Assembly: GCA_035448545.1 (NCBI GenBank)
Contig: DAOTJE010000001.1
Location: 310,001-374,000, forward strand
Reading direction: 5' to 3'
DNA: 64,000 nucleotides
DNA from: Anaerobaca sp035448545
GTDB taxonomy: Bacteria; Planctomycetota; Phycisphaerae; Sedimentisphaerales; Anaerobacaceae
Position 1 is the stretch's first letter, and every line of letters starts with the position of its first letter. The translations under genes were made by a program, and so were the position numbers. Below are positions 16,999 to 26,849 of this stretch, in pieces. The notes under the pieces were generated by a model. That model was not told the origin of the DNA and did not search any database. It saw only the letters and a program-made list of their open reading frames with translations.

Positions 16999-19455
16999 AT
17001 GTCCAGACAGACACATCATGTGAACAGCAGCAGTCTTGGTGGCACCTCGCGGTTTGTGGTATGGGTCGGCGCATCGCTTCTGCTCCTGCCGCTCGCGGCG
17101 GTCCGGGCGCAAGACCCGACCCGCTTCGAAGCCGACATCCAGGCGTTCGAGCGGATGGACGCGACCACGCCTCCTCCGAAGAAGCCGGTGCTGTTCGTCG
17201 GTTCCTCGAGCATTCGGATGTGGACCACGCTGACGGCGGACTTCCCCGACTACCCGGTGATGAATCGCGGCTTCGGCGGTTCGTACATGAGCGATCTATT
17301 GTACTATTTCGACCGCGTCGTCGCTGTCTACGACCCGGCTCTGATCCTGGTCTATGAGGGCGACAATGACCTGTCCGGCGGAAAGTCCGTGGACCAGGTC
17401 TACGGTGAGTATCTGCAGTTTGTCGCGCGGGTCGAGGCGCAGTTGCCGCAGGCGGATGTCGCCTTCATCGCCACCAAGCCGAGCCCGAGCCGGGCCCAGT
17501 ATGTGGAGGTCACGCGGCAGTTGAACGAGCGTCTGGAGGCTCTGGCCGCGACCGATGCGCGCCTGTGGTTCATCGATGTGTTCACCCCGATGCTCAACGA
17601 AAAGGGCCAGCCTCGTCCGGAACTGTTCGGCAGCGACATGCTCCACATGAACGCCGCCGGCTACGAGCTGTGGCGGTCGATCATAGAGCCGGTGCTGGCG
17701 GCGTGGGCCATGCCCAAGGTACAGGTCCTGCTCATCGATTTCGGTGCGTCGGGCACGCCCACACAGAACGGTCCGTCGCCGGACGATCCGCTGAGTTTCT
17801 GGAACAATGTGACCGAAGCCGTCGGCGGTGTGGCGGGTGGGCATCTTTCCGGCCTGGTCAATACCCTGAACATGCCGACGTCGATCGGTCTGGAGATTCT
17901 CAGTCCGTTCAACGGCAGCGGCCCGAACACCAACGGGACCCTCGAATCGACCGTCTTCCCGGCGAACGCCACATGCGATTCGCTCTATGGCAACACCGAG
18001 ACCTGGGGCGGGCTGGCCAACGTGACGCCCCGCTTCAAGTTGACGGGCCTCAATCCCGAACGGGTGTACAACTTCACCTTCTACGGGTCGCGTCTGGGTG
18101 TCACCGACGTCCGTGAGACGAGCTATACGGTCGCAGGCGAAGGAACCACGTTCGTGACGCTCGATCCCGCCAACAACGTCGACAAGGTCGCGACGGCGCT
18201 GGGCATTGTGCCGGACGCGATGCATGAGATCACCATCCATCTGGCCCCGACGGCGAACAACAATAACGGATATCACTTTGTCTATCTCGGCGTAATGAAG
18301 GTCGAGGAAATCCCCGAGCAGCAGCCGATCGTTTTCATCCGGCAGCCTGCCAGCCAGACGGTGGTGGCCTACCAGTCCGCCACGTTCCAGGTGGAAGTCC
18401 AGAGCACGCCGCCCTATGTCGTCCAGTGGTACAAGAACGGCGGCGCGATCGCCGACGCCAACGAGTTCACGTACACGATCGACATTGTGACGCCGGACAT
18501 GGACGGCGCCGTGTTCACGGTGGGCGTCAGCAACATGGTCTACAGCGCCCTGAGCGAAGGCGCGGTTCTTCGCGTGATCCCCGACGTCAACGCACCGGTT
18601 CTGCTGTCGGCCCAGAGCACCAACGGCTACACGATTACACTGTCCTTCGACGAACGGATTGACCCGGAAACGGCCGCCGTGGCGCAGAACTACAGCGTCA
18701 ACGAGGGGGCCGTTGCGGTCCTTGCCGCCGAACAGGCTGCCGATGGCCGCACCGTCATCCTGACGCTGGAGCAGCGCGTTCTGGGCCGCTTCACGGTGAG
18801 TGTCGGCGGCTTGCGGGATCTGGCGGGCAATGAGATCGCCGGCGGGGCCACGGTGGCAGGGCAGGTGCGTCCGGAGGTTCTTCTGGTCGATTTCGGCGCC
18901 TCGGATACTCCCACGAACGACGATCCGACCAACGCGTGGAACAACGTGACGCAGAGCGTCGGGTGCGTGGACGGCGGTCGCCTGGCCGCTCTGGTGACTG
19001 TCGAGCACATTCCGACAAAGGTCGATCTGGTCATCATCCGGCGGTTCAACGGGGCCAACACCAACGGGACGCTCGCCTCAGCGGTCTTTCCCGCGAACGC
19101 GACGCGCGATTCATTGTTCGGCAACACCGAGACGTTCAGCGGCCTGGCCGATGTGTTCCCGAGCTTCAAACTGACGGGACTCGACCGGTTGCTGACGTAT
19201 GATTTCACGTTCTATGCCTCACGCATGGGCGTTCGGGACAACCGCGAAACCGGCTACACGGTCGCCGGCGCCAACGCGGGCTTTGTCGCCCTGGACCCGT
19301 CGGGCAACGAGAATGCGTTCGTGATGGTGACCGGGATCGCTCCGGATGACGCCGGCGAAATTCGAATCGATCTGGCCCCGACGGCCAACAACGTCAACTC
19401 CAACCACTTTACCTACCTCGGCGTCATGAAGGTCGAGCCGACGCCGGCCAAGTAA
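16999..19455 (+). CDS. Secreted multidomain SGNH hydrolase
   Basis: An 818-residue secreted protein. After a signal peptide comes an SGNH/GDSL esterase domain (about residues 60-235): block I FVGSSSIRMW, block III EGDND and block V SDMLHMN with the catalytic Asp-His pair. Next are a module of about 190 residues (242-436), an Ig-like domain (445-527), a second Ig-like domain (531-620), and a second copy of the first module (626-815). GAGGAGG lies before the ATG. Carbohydrate ester removal is plausible; the twin modules may bind glycan. Confidence 0.82.
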   Translation: MSRQTHHVNSSSLGGTSRFVVWVGASLLLLPLAAVRAQDPTRFEADIQAFERMDATTPPPKKPVLFVGSSSIRMWTTLTADFPDYPVMNRGFGGSYMSDLLYYFDRVVAVYDPALILVYEGDNDLSGGKSVDQVYGEYLQFVARVEAQLPQADVAFIATKPSPSRAQYVEVTRQLNERLEALAATDARLWFIDVFTPMLNEKGQPRPELFGSDMLHMNAAGYELWRSIIEPVLAAWAMPKVQVLLIDFGASGTPTQNGPSPDDPLSFWNNVTEAVGGVAGGHLSGLVNTLNMPTSIGLEILSPFNGSGPNTNGTLESTVFPANATCDSLYGNTETWGGLANVTPRFKLTGLNPERVYNFTFYGSRLGVTDVRETSYTVAGEGTTFVTLDPANNVDKVATALGIVPDAMHEITIHLAPTANNNNGYHFVYLGVMKVEEIPEQQPIVFIRQPASQTVVAYQSATFQVEVQSTPPYVVQWYKNGGAIADANEFTYTIDIVTPDMDGAVFTVGVSNMVYSALSEGAVLRVIPDVNAPVLLSAQSTNGYTITLSFDERIDPETAAVAQNYSVNEGAVAVLAAEQAADGRTVILTLEQRVLGRFTVSVGGLRDLAGNEIAGGATVAGQVRPEVLLVDFGASDTPTNDDPTNAWNNVTQSVGCVDGGRLAALVTVEHIPTKVDLVIIRRFNGANTNGTLASAVFPANATRDSLFGNTETFSGLADVFPSFKLTGLDRLLTYDFTFYASRMGVRDNRETGYTVAGANAGFVALDPSGNENAFVMVTGIAPDDAGEIRIDLAPTANNVNSNHFTYLGVMKVEPTPAK

Positions 19456-19469
19456 CGGCAGAATCCCGT

Positions 19470-19499
19470 GGCCCCTCTCGACCCCAGCCGGGAGGGGCC
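19470..19499 (+). terminator. Terminator hairpin after SGNH hydrolase gene
   Basis: GGCCCCTC (19470-19477) pairs with GAGGGGCC (19492-19499) and is followed by GTTCCTTCC. It begins 15 bp after the stop codon. A strong GC stem with a modest T-rich tail makes a rho-independent terminator likely. Confidence 0.6.
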
Positions 19500-19689
19500 G
19501 TTCCTTCCATCGGACCGGCAGGGCGGGTTCGCAACCTGCGCGTCCTTTTTTCGCCTCCTTACGCCAACCGTATTGGCTCTGCGGCAGCCAATCACCGGGT
19601 CGGGAATTCGCTTGACTCAGGGATGGTTTTGGGTCTAATGAGCCGCCGATTATTCAGAATGAAACTCCATCAGAAAGGGTGCTTTGACG

Positions 19690-20880
19690 ATGAAGATCAG
19701 CCAGAGAGCCAGGAGCGTTCCCCCTTCGGCGACGATCGCCGTGACGGCCCGGGCCAAGGAACTGAAGGCCCAGGGGGTCGATGTGGTCGGTTTTGGGGCG
19801 GGCGAGCCGGATTTCGATACGCCGGAGTATATCAAAGAAGCCGCGATCAAGGCCCTGAAAGAAGGCAAGACCAAGTACACGCCCGCCGCGGGCATCATTG
19901 AGCTGCGGACTACGATCGCCAAGAAGCTCGAACGGGAAAACGGGCTCAAGTACACTCCCGAGCAGATCGTGGTCAACATCGGCGGCAAGCACTCGGTCTA
20001 CGAGGCGATGCAGGCGGTGCTCGATCCGGGCGACGAGGTGCTGCTGCCCCGGCCCTACTGGGTGACGTATCCGGAGGCGATCAAGCTGGCCGGCGCGGTG
20101 ACGAAGATCATCGAGACGGACAAAGCCAACGGCTACAAAATCACGCCGCAGCAACTCCGGAAGGCCATCACGCCCAAGACCGCGATGCTGATCCTCAACT
20201 CGCCCAGCAACCCCGGCGGGTTCATGTACACGCCCGATGAGCTGCGGGCGTTGGCCAAGGTGCTCGAAGGCACCAACATCTGCGTGATGTCCGACGAAAT
20301 CTACGAGAAGCTCGTCTACGGCGACTCGAAGTTCGTCAGTTTCGCGGCCCTGAGCGACGACGCGTTCCAAAGGACGCTGACCCTCAACGGCCTGAGCAAG
20401 GCGTTCTCCATGACCGGCTGGCGTCTGGGCTACACCGCCGGACCGCTGGACGTCATCAAGGCGATGTCCCGCCTCCAGGACCACATGACCTCGAACCCGG
20501 TGACGTTCGCCCAGTATGCGGCCATTGCTGCCTTCGGGCCGCAGGCGGAGGAAACGATCGAGAAGATGCGGGTCGAGTTCGCCAAACGCGGCAAGTACAT
20601 GGCCGAGCGACTCAATGCCATTAAGGGCGTCCGATGTGCCGAGCCGGCGGGCGCGTTCTACTGCTTCCCGGACGTTTCCGCGCACTTCGGCCGGACCATC
20701 GGCGGCGTCAAGATCGGCGACAGCATGCAATTCGCCTCGGCCCTCCTCGAGCAGGCCAACGTGGCCTTGGTTCCGGGCCTGCCGTTCGGCTGCGGCGACA
20801 ATGTGCGTCTGAGCTTCGCCTGTTCGATGGAGCACATCAAGAAGGGCCTCGACCGCCTGGAAAAGTGGCTGAGCCAGTAA
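19690..20880 (+). CDS. Class I/II PLP aminotransferase, aspartate aminotransferase-like
   Basis: A 396-residue cytosolic PLP enzyme of the aspartate aminotransferase Ib type, which moves the amino group between aspartate or related amino acids and 2-oxoglutarate. Seen are the substrate-domain start GFGAGEPDFDTPEYIK, the cofactor region LNSPSNPGG, the PLP lysine in NGLSKAFSMTGWRLGY and the carboxylate-binding Arg in VRLSFACSMEHI. Length is normal. The ATG at 19690 starts the conserved region; a TTG two codons earlier is possible. It stands alone. Confidence 0.88.
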   Translation: MKISQRARSVPPSATIAVTARAKELKAQGVDVVGFGAGEPDFDTPEYIKEAAIKALKEGKTKYTPAAGIIELRTTIAKKLERENGLKYTPEQIVVNIGGKHSVYEAMQAVLDPGDEVLLPRPYWVTYPEAIKLAGAVTKIIETDKANGYKITPQQLRKAITPKTAMLILNSPSNPGGFMYTPDELRALAKVLEGTNICVMSDEIYEKLVYGDSKFVSFAALSDDAFQRTLTLNGLSKAFSMTGWRLGYTAGPLDVIKAMSRLQDHMTSNPVTFAQYAAIAAFGPQAEETIEKMRVEFAKRGKYMAERLNAIKGVRCAEPAGAFYCFPDVSAHFGRTIGGVKIGDSMQFASALLEQANVALVPGLPFGCGDNVRLSFACSMEHIKKGLDRLEKWLSQ

Positions 20881-21090
20881 CACAGGCAGTCGGCACAGCG
20901 TCAGGCAGTACGAGGCCGACCGGCGCAGCGGCCGGCTGGGCGGCACGGCATGCGCGGGCGCGCACGTGAATCTTGTTCGCATACAGTCTTCGGCAAACCG
21001 CAACAGGACAGCGGGGGTTCTTGACGATATACGGAAGAAGCAGTATTCTTCTACGATACTATCAGCCGAAACCTGTTGGAAAGTGCGCGA

Positions 21091-24000
21091 ATGGCGGCAA
21101 ATGAGACCGGCGAGGGGGACATACTGTTGACGGCCGAAGGACGCTCGGCATGGTCCGTGTGCGTGGCGGTCGCCGGCTGGCTGGCGATGCTGGTCTTCGC
21201 CTTTCACGCCTGTACGCACATGGTGGCCGCCGGCGACACCTGGGTGGCGATGGCGTGCGGACGGCACTTTGTTAATCACGGCGTCGATACCGTCGAGCCT
21301 TTCAGCGCCAACAGCCACCGCGCCGGCCCGACCGAGGCCGAGGTCGCGACTTGGCCGGGCTGGGCCCGCTGGATCACCGAGAAGGTGGGCCTCGAAACGG
21401 TTCGCAAGTGGCATCCGACCGGCTGGATCAACCAGAACTGGCTGACGCACGTCATCTTTTATCGCCTGACCACCCTGTTCGGTTCGGAGCAGGAGCCGTA
21501 CTTCGACGCGCTGGTGTTCTGGAAGTTCGCTGTGTATTTCCTGGCGGTTGCCGCAATCTACGTCACCGCCCGGCTGCTGGGCGTAGACCCTGCCCTGGCC
21601 GCTGCCGCCTCCGGTTTCGCGCTGTTCGTCGGACGGTCCTTCTTCGACATCCGCCCGGCCGGCTTCTCGAACCTGCTGGTGGCGGTCTTCATCCTGATTC
21701 TGGCACTGACCAGTTACAGGAACGCGCTCTACATCTGGCTGATCGTGCCGGTGGTGGTCTTCTGGTCCAACGTGCACGGCGGCTATATCTACGCCTTCAT
21801 CGTACTCGTCCCGTTCATGGGCTGGCACATAATCCTGCACCTTCCGAAGCGCTGGCTGGTGGCGGTCTACAGCATTCTCACCTGGCTGGTTCTCTATGGC
21901 CTGACCCATCAGTTTCTCGGTCGTCGGGCTGAACTGGTGGCCGAGTATTTCTCACAGAGCAACGCGGGCGCTGTCGGTATCGGCGACTGGATGATTGTCC
22001 TCCTGGTGCTGGCCATCGGTGGCAGCATTGCGGCGGTTTCGCATCGGCAGATCGGCGACCGCGCGTTGACGGCTTTGCACGGCGTAGCGACGTGTGTGGT
22101 GTTCCTTCTGGTGTTGGTGCGGTACTTCCCGGCGCCGCCCAACACAATGAACGAACGTATTCTGAAGATCTTTGCGGATCACGCGGCCGGGGGACGCTGG
22201 ACGTGCGTCGGTATGTTCGTTCTGTCCATGGCGTTCGGTGCGGCGGTGCTGGCGGTAAGAGAGAAGGGCATTCGCGTGTTGGATCGCCGGACCCTTCTGC
22301 ACACGCTCGGCGCCGGAGCGGTCGCGTTCGTCGCGATGGTCGTGTTCAATCCGTTCCACCTGACGAACCTGACGCACACCTTTGTGATCTCGGTCAGCAA
22401 GCACGCGGAACGTTGGCGCGACGTGCACGAGTGGCATCGGGCTCTGGACTGGACGAACCCGGTTGGTACCGCCATTCCGTTTCTGACAATGTACATTTTC
22501 GCCTGGCTCGCTCTGCTGGTCTGGGCCGTCCTGTCGGTGCGGATGGCGCTGGCCGAACAATACCCGAAGAAGCGCGGCGGGAAGGCCGAGGCGCCCGCCG
22601 AAGCCTCGATCGACGTCGTTTTCATTATTGTGGCTGCGCTGACCGTCTATATGGCGCTGCGGTCCCGGCGATTCATCCCCATTGCCGCTTTTGCTGCCTG
22701 TCCAGTGATCGCGTTGCTGGTGCAGCGGATCGTGGCCGCCATCCTGACCCTGGCGGACCTGCGTGGTGCCGCTCGGCTGCCCGATCCGGCTCGGGATGAG
22801 CTCGTCGAACGCCTGCTTCTGCTCGGGCTGGCGGGGGCGCTGGCCGTCCTGGGGTTGTGGCGTCTGCTCTTCTGGCGCTGGCTGTTCTTCCCGGTGCCGG
22901 GTGCGCCCACGCAGATTCAGCCGCGTTTCTGGCTGCTGGCGTTCGGAACGCTCTTGGCCTTCTCGTCATTTCCGCTGGTTACCGTGTTCTGCGGAACTGA
23001 CAAATCCGCGGGAGGTACCAGACAGGCGGGCGCCTTGGCGTTCCTCAAGCGGGCCTGGCAGGTTGCCGCCCTGATGGTCTTGGCGTCTGTCATGGGTTTT
23101 GGCCTGTGGGTAGGGCTGAGGTTCAAGCTGATCTACCTGGATTACTGGCCGGCGGACCCGAAGCTGACGTCGGTCTTCATGCGGATGACCGCCTCCGATG
23201 CCAAGCCGTTCTATGCCTGTCAATTCATCCGCGAGAACAAGCTCTCGGGCAACATGTTCAACTACTGGACCGAAGGCGGGTTCATCGCCTGGGGTCAGGA
23301 CCCCGATCCCAACACAGGACGGACGCCCCTGCAACTCTTCATGGATGGCCGGGCCCAGGCCGCCTACGACACCCGGACGTTCGACCTCTGGACGGAGATC
23401 CTGGCGGGCGGGCCGGCCGCCAGAAGGGCCGCGTACGAGGGACGGGACCCGACCGCCGCCGAGCTGAGAGAGATCGGGCAGTGGGTGACCGAGCAACTCA
23501 ACAAGTTTGACGTCTGGGTGGTCCTGATGCCGGCCAACCAGTTCGACAAGGATTTCGTCCGCGCCCTCGAATACGATCCCAACTGGCGTCTGGTCTTCCT
23601 CAACAACAAGCAGAAACTGTTTGTCAACGTGACGACCGAGCGGGGCAAGGAGTTGTTCGGAGGCATGTTTACCGGCCGGACCACGTATCCGGACGAGTTC
23701 ACCGCCAACTTCTCCGTCGGGCACAACCTTCTATTGTCTGCCGAGGCCAGCCAGAGACAGCAGGGTCTGGACATGGTCATCAAGGCGTTCCATCTCGATC
23801 CATCGCCGGGCCCCATGCTGGACCTGCTGGTGATTGCCGCGCGCTATCCCGAACTCCAGCAGCGGGTCAACGAGATCTGCGTCGAGTACACCACGCAATT
23901 CGAGAAGAACAAGTCCAGCTACGCCAATCACGATGGCTACAATCTCCGGCTGGAAGCGGCGCGCCTGGCGATGGTGCGGCTCAAGCAGGTCGCCGAGGCC

Positions 24001-24093
24001 CAAGGCAACCGCCAAGTCGCCCAGACCTGCGAGAACCAGATGAAACGCTATCTGATCGAAAGAGACCTCATTTCCGACAGGAAGAGGTGGTAA
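21091..24093 (+). CDS. Large polytopic membrane protein, GT-C glycosyltransferase-like
   Basis: A 1000-residue protein with roughly twelve or more hydrophobic segments up to about residue 690, then a soluble C-terminal domain of about 300 residues. The first exterior loop contains AGDTWVAMACGRHFVNHG and a following DTVEPFS, an arrangement common in predicted membrane glycosyltransferases, where an early loop acidic residue is catalytic. The start at ATG 21091 has GGAAAG upstream. It ends three bases before a GT2 gene, so the pair may build and use a lipid-linked sugar. This role is inference. Confidence 0.6.
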   Translation: MAANETGEGDILLTAEGRSAWSVCVAVAGWLAMLVFAFHACTHMVAAGDTWVAMACGRHFVNHGVDTVEPFSANSHRAGPTEAEVATWPGWARWITEKVGLETVRKWHPTGWINQNWLTHVIFYRLTTLFGSEQEPYFDALVFWKFAVYFLAVAAIYVTARLLGVDPALAAAASGFALFVGRSFFDIRPAGFSNLLVAVFILILALTSYRNALYIWLIVPVVVFWSNVHGGYIYAFIVLVPFMGWHIILHLPKRWLVAVYSILTWLVLYGLTHQFLGRRAELVAEYFSQSNAGAVGIGDWMIVLLVLAIGGSIAAVSHRQIGDRALTALHGVATCVVFLLVLVRYFPAPPNTMNERILKIFADHAAGGRWTCVGMFVLSMAFGAAVLAVREKGIRVLDRRTLLHTLGAGAVAFVAMVVFNPFHLTNLTHTFVISVSKHAERWRDVHEWHRALDWTNPVGTAIPFLTMYIFAWLALLVWAVLSVRMALAEQYPKKRGGKAEAPAEASIDVVFIIVAALTVYMALRSRRFIPIAAFAACPVIALLVQRIVAAILTLADLRGAARLPDPARDELVERLLLLGLAGALAVLGLWRLLFWRWLFFPVPGAPTQIQPRFWLLAFGTLLAFSSFPLVTVFCGTDKSAGGTRQAGALAFLKRAWQVAALMVLASVMGFGLWVGLRFKLIYLDYWPADPKLTSVFMRMTASDAKPFYACQFIRENKLSGNMFNYWTEGGFIAWGQDPDPNTGRTPLQLFMDGRAQAAYDTRTFDLWTEILAGGPAARRAAYEGRDPTAAELREIGQWVTEQLNKFDVWVVLMPANQFDKDFVRALEYDPNWRLVFLNNKQKLFVNVTTERGKELFGGMFTGRTTYPDEFTANFSVGHNLLLSAEASQRQQGLDMVIKAFHLDPSPGPMLDLLVIAARYPELQQRVNEICVEYTTQFEKNKSSYANHDGYNLRLEAARLAMVRLKQVAEAQGNRQVAQTCENQMKRYLIERDLISDRKRW

Positions 24094-24096
24094 GCG

Positions 24097-24840
24097 ATGG
24101 CCCAGGCGGACAGGCGGACGTCGTCGGGTGAGCAGGCGCAGTCGGCCGTGTCGATCTCGGTCTTTTTTCCCTGCTACAACGAGCAGGCCAACGTGGCGCG
24201 GGTGGCCGAGCAGGCGGTTCGTGTGCTCGAAGGGCTGGGCGCCGACTACGAGATCATCATCGTGGACGACGGCAGCGTCGACGAGACCGGACGCATTGCC
24301 GACGAGATGGCCGCCGGCAACGATCGGATTCGTGTCATCCACCATCCGCGTAACCTCGGCTACGGCGCCGCCCTTCAGTCGGGGTTCCGCGCCGCGCGCA
24401 AGAAGCTGGTCTTCTACACGGACGGCGACGGCCAGTTCGACATCGGCGAGATGCCGGCGCTGCTGCCGCTGATGAACGAGTACGATATCGTCAGTTGCTA
24501 CCGCATGAACCGTCAGGATAACATCGTCCGCAGAATCAACGGGTGGCTCTGGACAAAGGTCACCGGTCTGTTATTCTCGCTGAAGGTTCGCGATGTGGAT
24601 TGCGCCTTTAAGCTGTATCGGCGTTCCCTCTTCGACCGGATCAAGATGGAAAGCACCGGGGCGCTGATCGACACAGAGATTCTGGCACGGGCCGCCCGGA
24701 AAGGGTATACGATTACGCAGAGAGGAGTACATCACTATCCGCGGACGGCCGGTCGGCAGACCGGAGCCAGCCTCCGTGTGGTTCTCAGAGCCTTCAAGGA
24801 ACTCTGGCAACTGCGTCGGCGCATCGTACAGGAACCATGA
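24097..24840 (+). CDS. Family 2 glycosyltransferase, dolichyl-phosphate mannose synthase-like
   Basis: A 247-residue soluble or peripheral GT2 enzyme. Motifs are VFFPCYNEQANV, IIIVDDGSVDETG (nucleotide binding) and FYTDGDGQFD (metal-binding Asp), followed by GYGAALQSGFRAA. There are no C-terminal membrane helices. Such proteins transfer a sugar from a nucleotide donor to polyprenyl phosphate. Its start follows the membrane protein's stop directly, so both are cotranscribed and it may supply the lipid-linked donor. Confidence 0.85.
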   Translation: MAQADRRTSSGEQAQSAVSISVFFPCYNEQANVARVAEQAVRVLEGLGADYEIIIVDDGSVDETGRIADEMAAGNDRIRVIHHPRNLGYGAALQSGFRAARKKLVFYTDGDGQFDIGEMPALLPLMNEYDIVSCYRMNRQDNIVRRINGWLWTKVTGLLFSLKVRDVDCAFKLYRRSLFDRIKMESTGALIDTEILARAARKGYTITQRGVHHYPRTAGRQTGASLRVVLRAFKELWQLRRRIVQEP

Positions 24841-24878
24841 GGGGATGACGCGGCTCTCCGGCGCAGGCCAGGCAGTCT

Positions 24879-26816
24879 ATGCACAGACGAAAAGCCAACC
24901 TCTTTATCTACGGATCGCTTCGAGACAGTCGCATCTTCAAGTCGGTCAGCGGTTTTGCCTTCACGCGCAAGCCCTCGAAGATCGACGTCAAAACGCTGTT
25001 TGCCGAGCCGGCTTTTCTCCCGGGTCATCGACGGGTCAGCCCGGATAACGTGTATTTCTACGCCGTCAAGGCTCCCGACGCGAGAATCGAAGGGTTTGTG
25101 ATCCATGATGTGCCTCTCTCGGCATTGGCCGAAATCGACCGGTACGAGGGCAAACGCTACCAGAGGGAGACGGTCCACGTCTATACCGCACACGGCAAGG
25201 TTGAAGCCCAGGCCTATCTCGTGACCGCCGAATCGATGCGGAAACGCTTCGGCGACCGGTTTCACGTCAATCTCATCCACGAGTTGTGGCTCCGCAAGCG
25301 GATCAACCGGTTTCTCCAGAAGCACACGCGTCCCGGCGAGCGGACCGTCGATGCCGAACTGGAACGTCAGGCCGAACGCGAGTTGCTGGCCACGACCGAG
25401 CGTGACCTGGTCATGAGCCACTACCATACCGATGCCATCAGCGACTACTGGCTGGAACGGGAGCTGGACCGGCCCCGCCCGAGCATCCGCCATCTGTTCA
25501 ACGATCCGGAGGTGCAGCCCTACCTGCGCAATTACCTGTCGCTGGTTCTGCGGCAGGTGCTTCTCAACGAGTTCGACGAGCAAATCCAGAACCGGTACCG
25601 TTTCGACCTGGAGCACATGCGGACCAGCGAGCGGTACTTCGCCCGGTCGGTCAGTCTGCTGGCGGCTCTGCGGATGATCAACGCCAGCCGCAGCGTGGTG
25701 GACCTGATCATCGAGCGGGGCCTCAACATGATGCCGTCGGAGAAACTGGACCTGATCGATTATGTCAAGTACGCCGTACGCGCTTCACGGAGCATCTTCG
25801 ATTCTCGCGTGGCGGAGGCCCACCTGCATCGGATTCGCTCCAATCTCCAGCCGGGGCTGATCCCACTCGGCTTTGAGTTGGAGCTGAGCAATCTGGGACC
25901 GGACGCGATCGAATCCAGACGCAGCATCTGCAAAGCGGTCGATCCGGCCTACGACGGCTTCCGGTACTTCTACGACTTCTACCTCGACGTGCTCTGCTGG
26001 AAGCTGGGAGGCTACATCGACGACCACACCGGTTCCGGCCAGCGAAGGCGGACCTCCGGATTTCTCGAACTGGCGCCGGGAAGGCTCAGCATTGCCGGCG
26101 ATCTGTCGCGACCCGCCAGCCCCGATCCCTGGCTGCTGAACCAGTTGATCCATGAGCTGGTCAGCTTTTTCCAGGTCGAGCCACACAGTCTTCACCTGTC
26201 ATTTCAACTGCTCAAGAGCCGGGTCAGGGAGCAGACCATCCTGCCCCTGGGGTTTGTCAAATGCCTGCTGGCCTTGGGCGGGGGGCCCGAACGAAGACCC
26301 GGAGGCCTGTGGGTTTCGCGCATGGGCCATGACGAGATCACCCAGCACAAACTCGGTGAAGAACTGGTGTTCGCCCGACGCAGCCGGCGCAACTGGTATC
26401 TGGGGGGCGACGAGATCGGCGACAAGGCGCCGGCCCAGGCGACCACCTATATCCAGCAGTACAAGTTCATTCGGTTGGAGAAGAGGGCCAACTACGAGCC
26501 GCTGATTCTGTGTCTCAAGGGTCTGCAACTGGCCTTGAACCCCGGCGACTACCTCACGGCCGAGCAGCTTCGGTCCGACCGGGCGTTGCAGCGGCAATAC
26601 GAGCAACTGAAAAGATGGGCGGCCAAGCCCACGCAGATCAGCTCGCGGGTGATCGCCCAGTTTGTGAACGCCGCCCAGCAGGGACTGATGATCGAGCGCC
26701 ATCGTAAGCCGGCACACCGCCTGCATTACATCGAGTGGGCTCTCGGCGCGATCACCGTTCAGTTGCGGATGTTCAACCAACAGGTCCGGGAAGCCGTTTC
26801 CGGATCGAACGAGTAA
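24879..26816 (+). CDS. GGCT-like domain fused to a possible amidoligase-like domain
   Basis: A 645-residue cytosolic protein. Residues 8-120 look like a gamma-glutamylcyclotransferase/AIG2 domain: the substrate loop LFIYGSLRD and EIDRYEGKRYQRE with a likely catalytic Glu near residue 90. Residues 130-310 are helical. From 325 the sequence has GFELELSNLG (331-340) and PHSLHLSFQL (435-444), reminiscent of the G-x-E-x-E and H-containing motifs of glutamate-cysteine ligase-like amidoligases. If right, one protein could form and break gamma-glutamyl bonds. The second half is tentative; it may be an unknown domain. Confidence 0.6.
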   Translation: MHRRKANLFIYGSLRDSRIFKSVSGFAFTRKPSKIDVKTLFAEPAFLPGHRRVSPDNVYFYAVKAPDARIEGFVIHDVPLSALAEIDRYEGKRYQRETVHVYTAHGKVEAQAYLVTAESMRKRFGDRFHVNLIHELWLRKRINRFLQKHTRPGERTVDAELERQAERELLATTERDLVMSHYHTDAISDYWLERELDRPRPSIRHLFNDPEVQPYLRNYLSLVLRQVLLNEFDEQIQNRYRFDLEHMRTSERYFARSVSLLAALRMINASRSVVDLIIERGLNMMPSEKLDLIDYVKYAVRASRSIFDSRVAEAHLHRIRSNLQPGLIPLGFELELSNLGPDAIESRRSICKAVDPAYDGFRYFYDFYLDVLCWKLGGYIDDHTGSGQRRRTSGFLELAPGRLSIAGDLSRPASPDPWLLNQLIHELVSFFQVEPHSLHLSFQLLKSRVREQTILPLGFVKCLLALGGGPERRPGGLWVSRMGHDEITQHKLGEELVFARRSRRNWYLGGDEIGDKAPAQATTYIQQYKFIRLEKRANYEPLILCLKGLQLALNPGDYLTAEQLRSDRALQRQYEQLKRWAAKPTQISSRVIAQFVNAAQQGLMIERHRKPAHRLHYIEWALGAITVQLRMFNQQVREAVSGSNE

Positions 26817-26849
26817 CCGAACCCTCTCTGCTGGCTGGCGTATTGTTCG

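Noticed and set aside
17296..19008. A 570-residue minus-strand frame
   Set aside because: It is antisense to the SGNH hydrolase gene, without family motifs or a start site; high GC keeps it open.
19654..21909. A 751-residue minus-strand frame
   Set aside because: It lies antisense to the aminotransferase and membrane-protein genes and has His/Arg/Gln-rich shadow composition.
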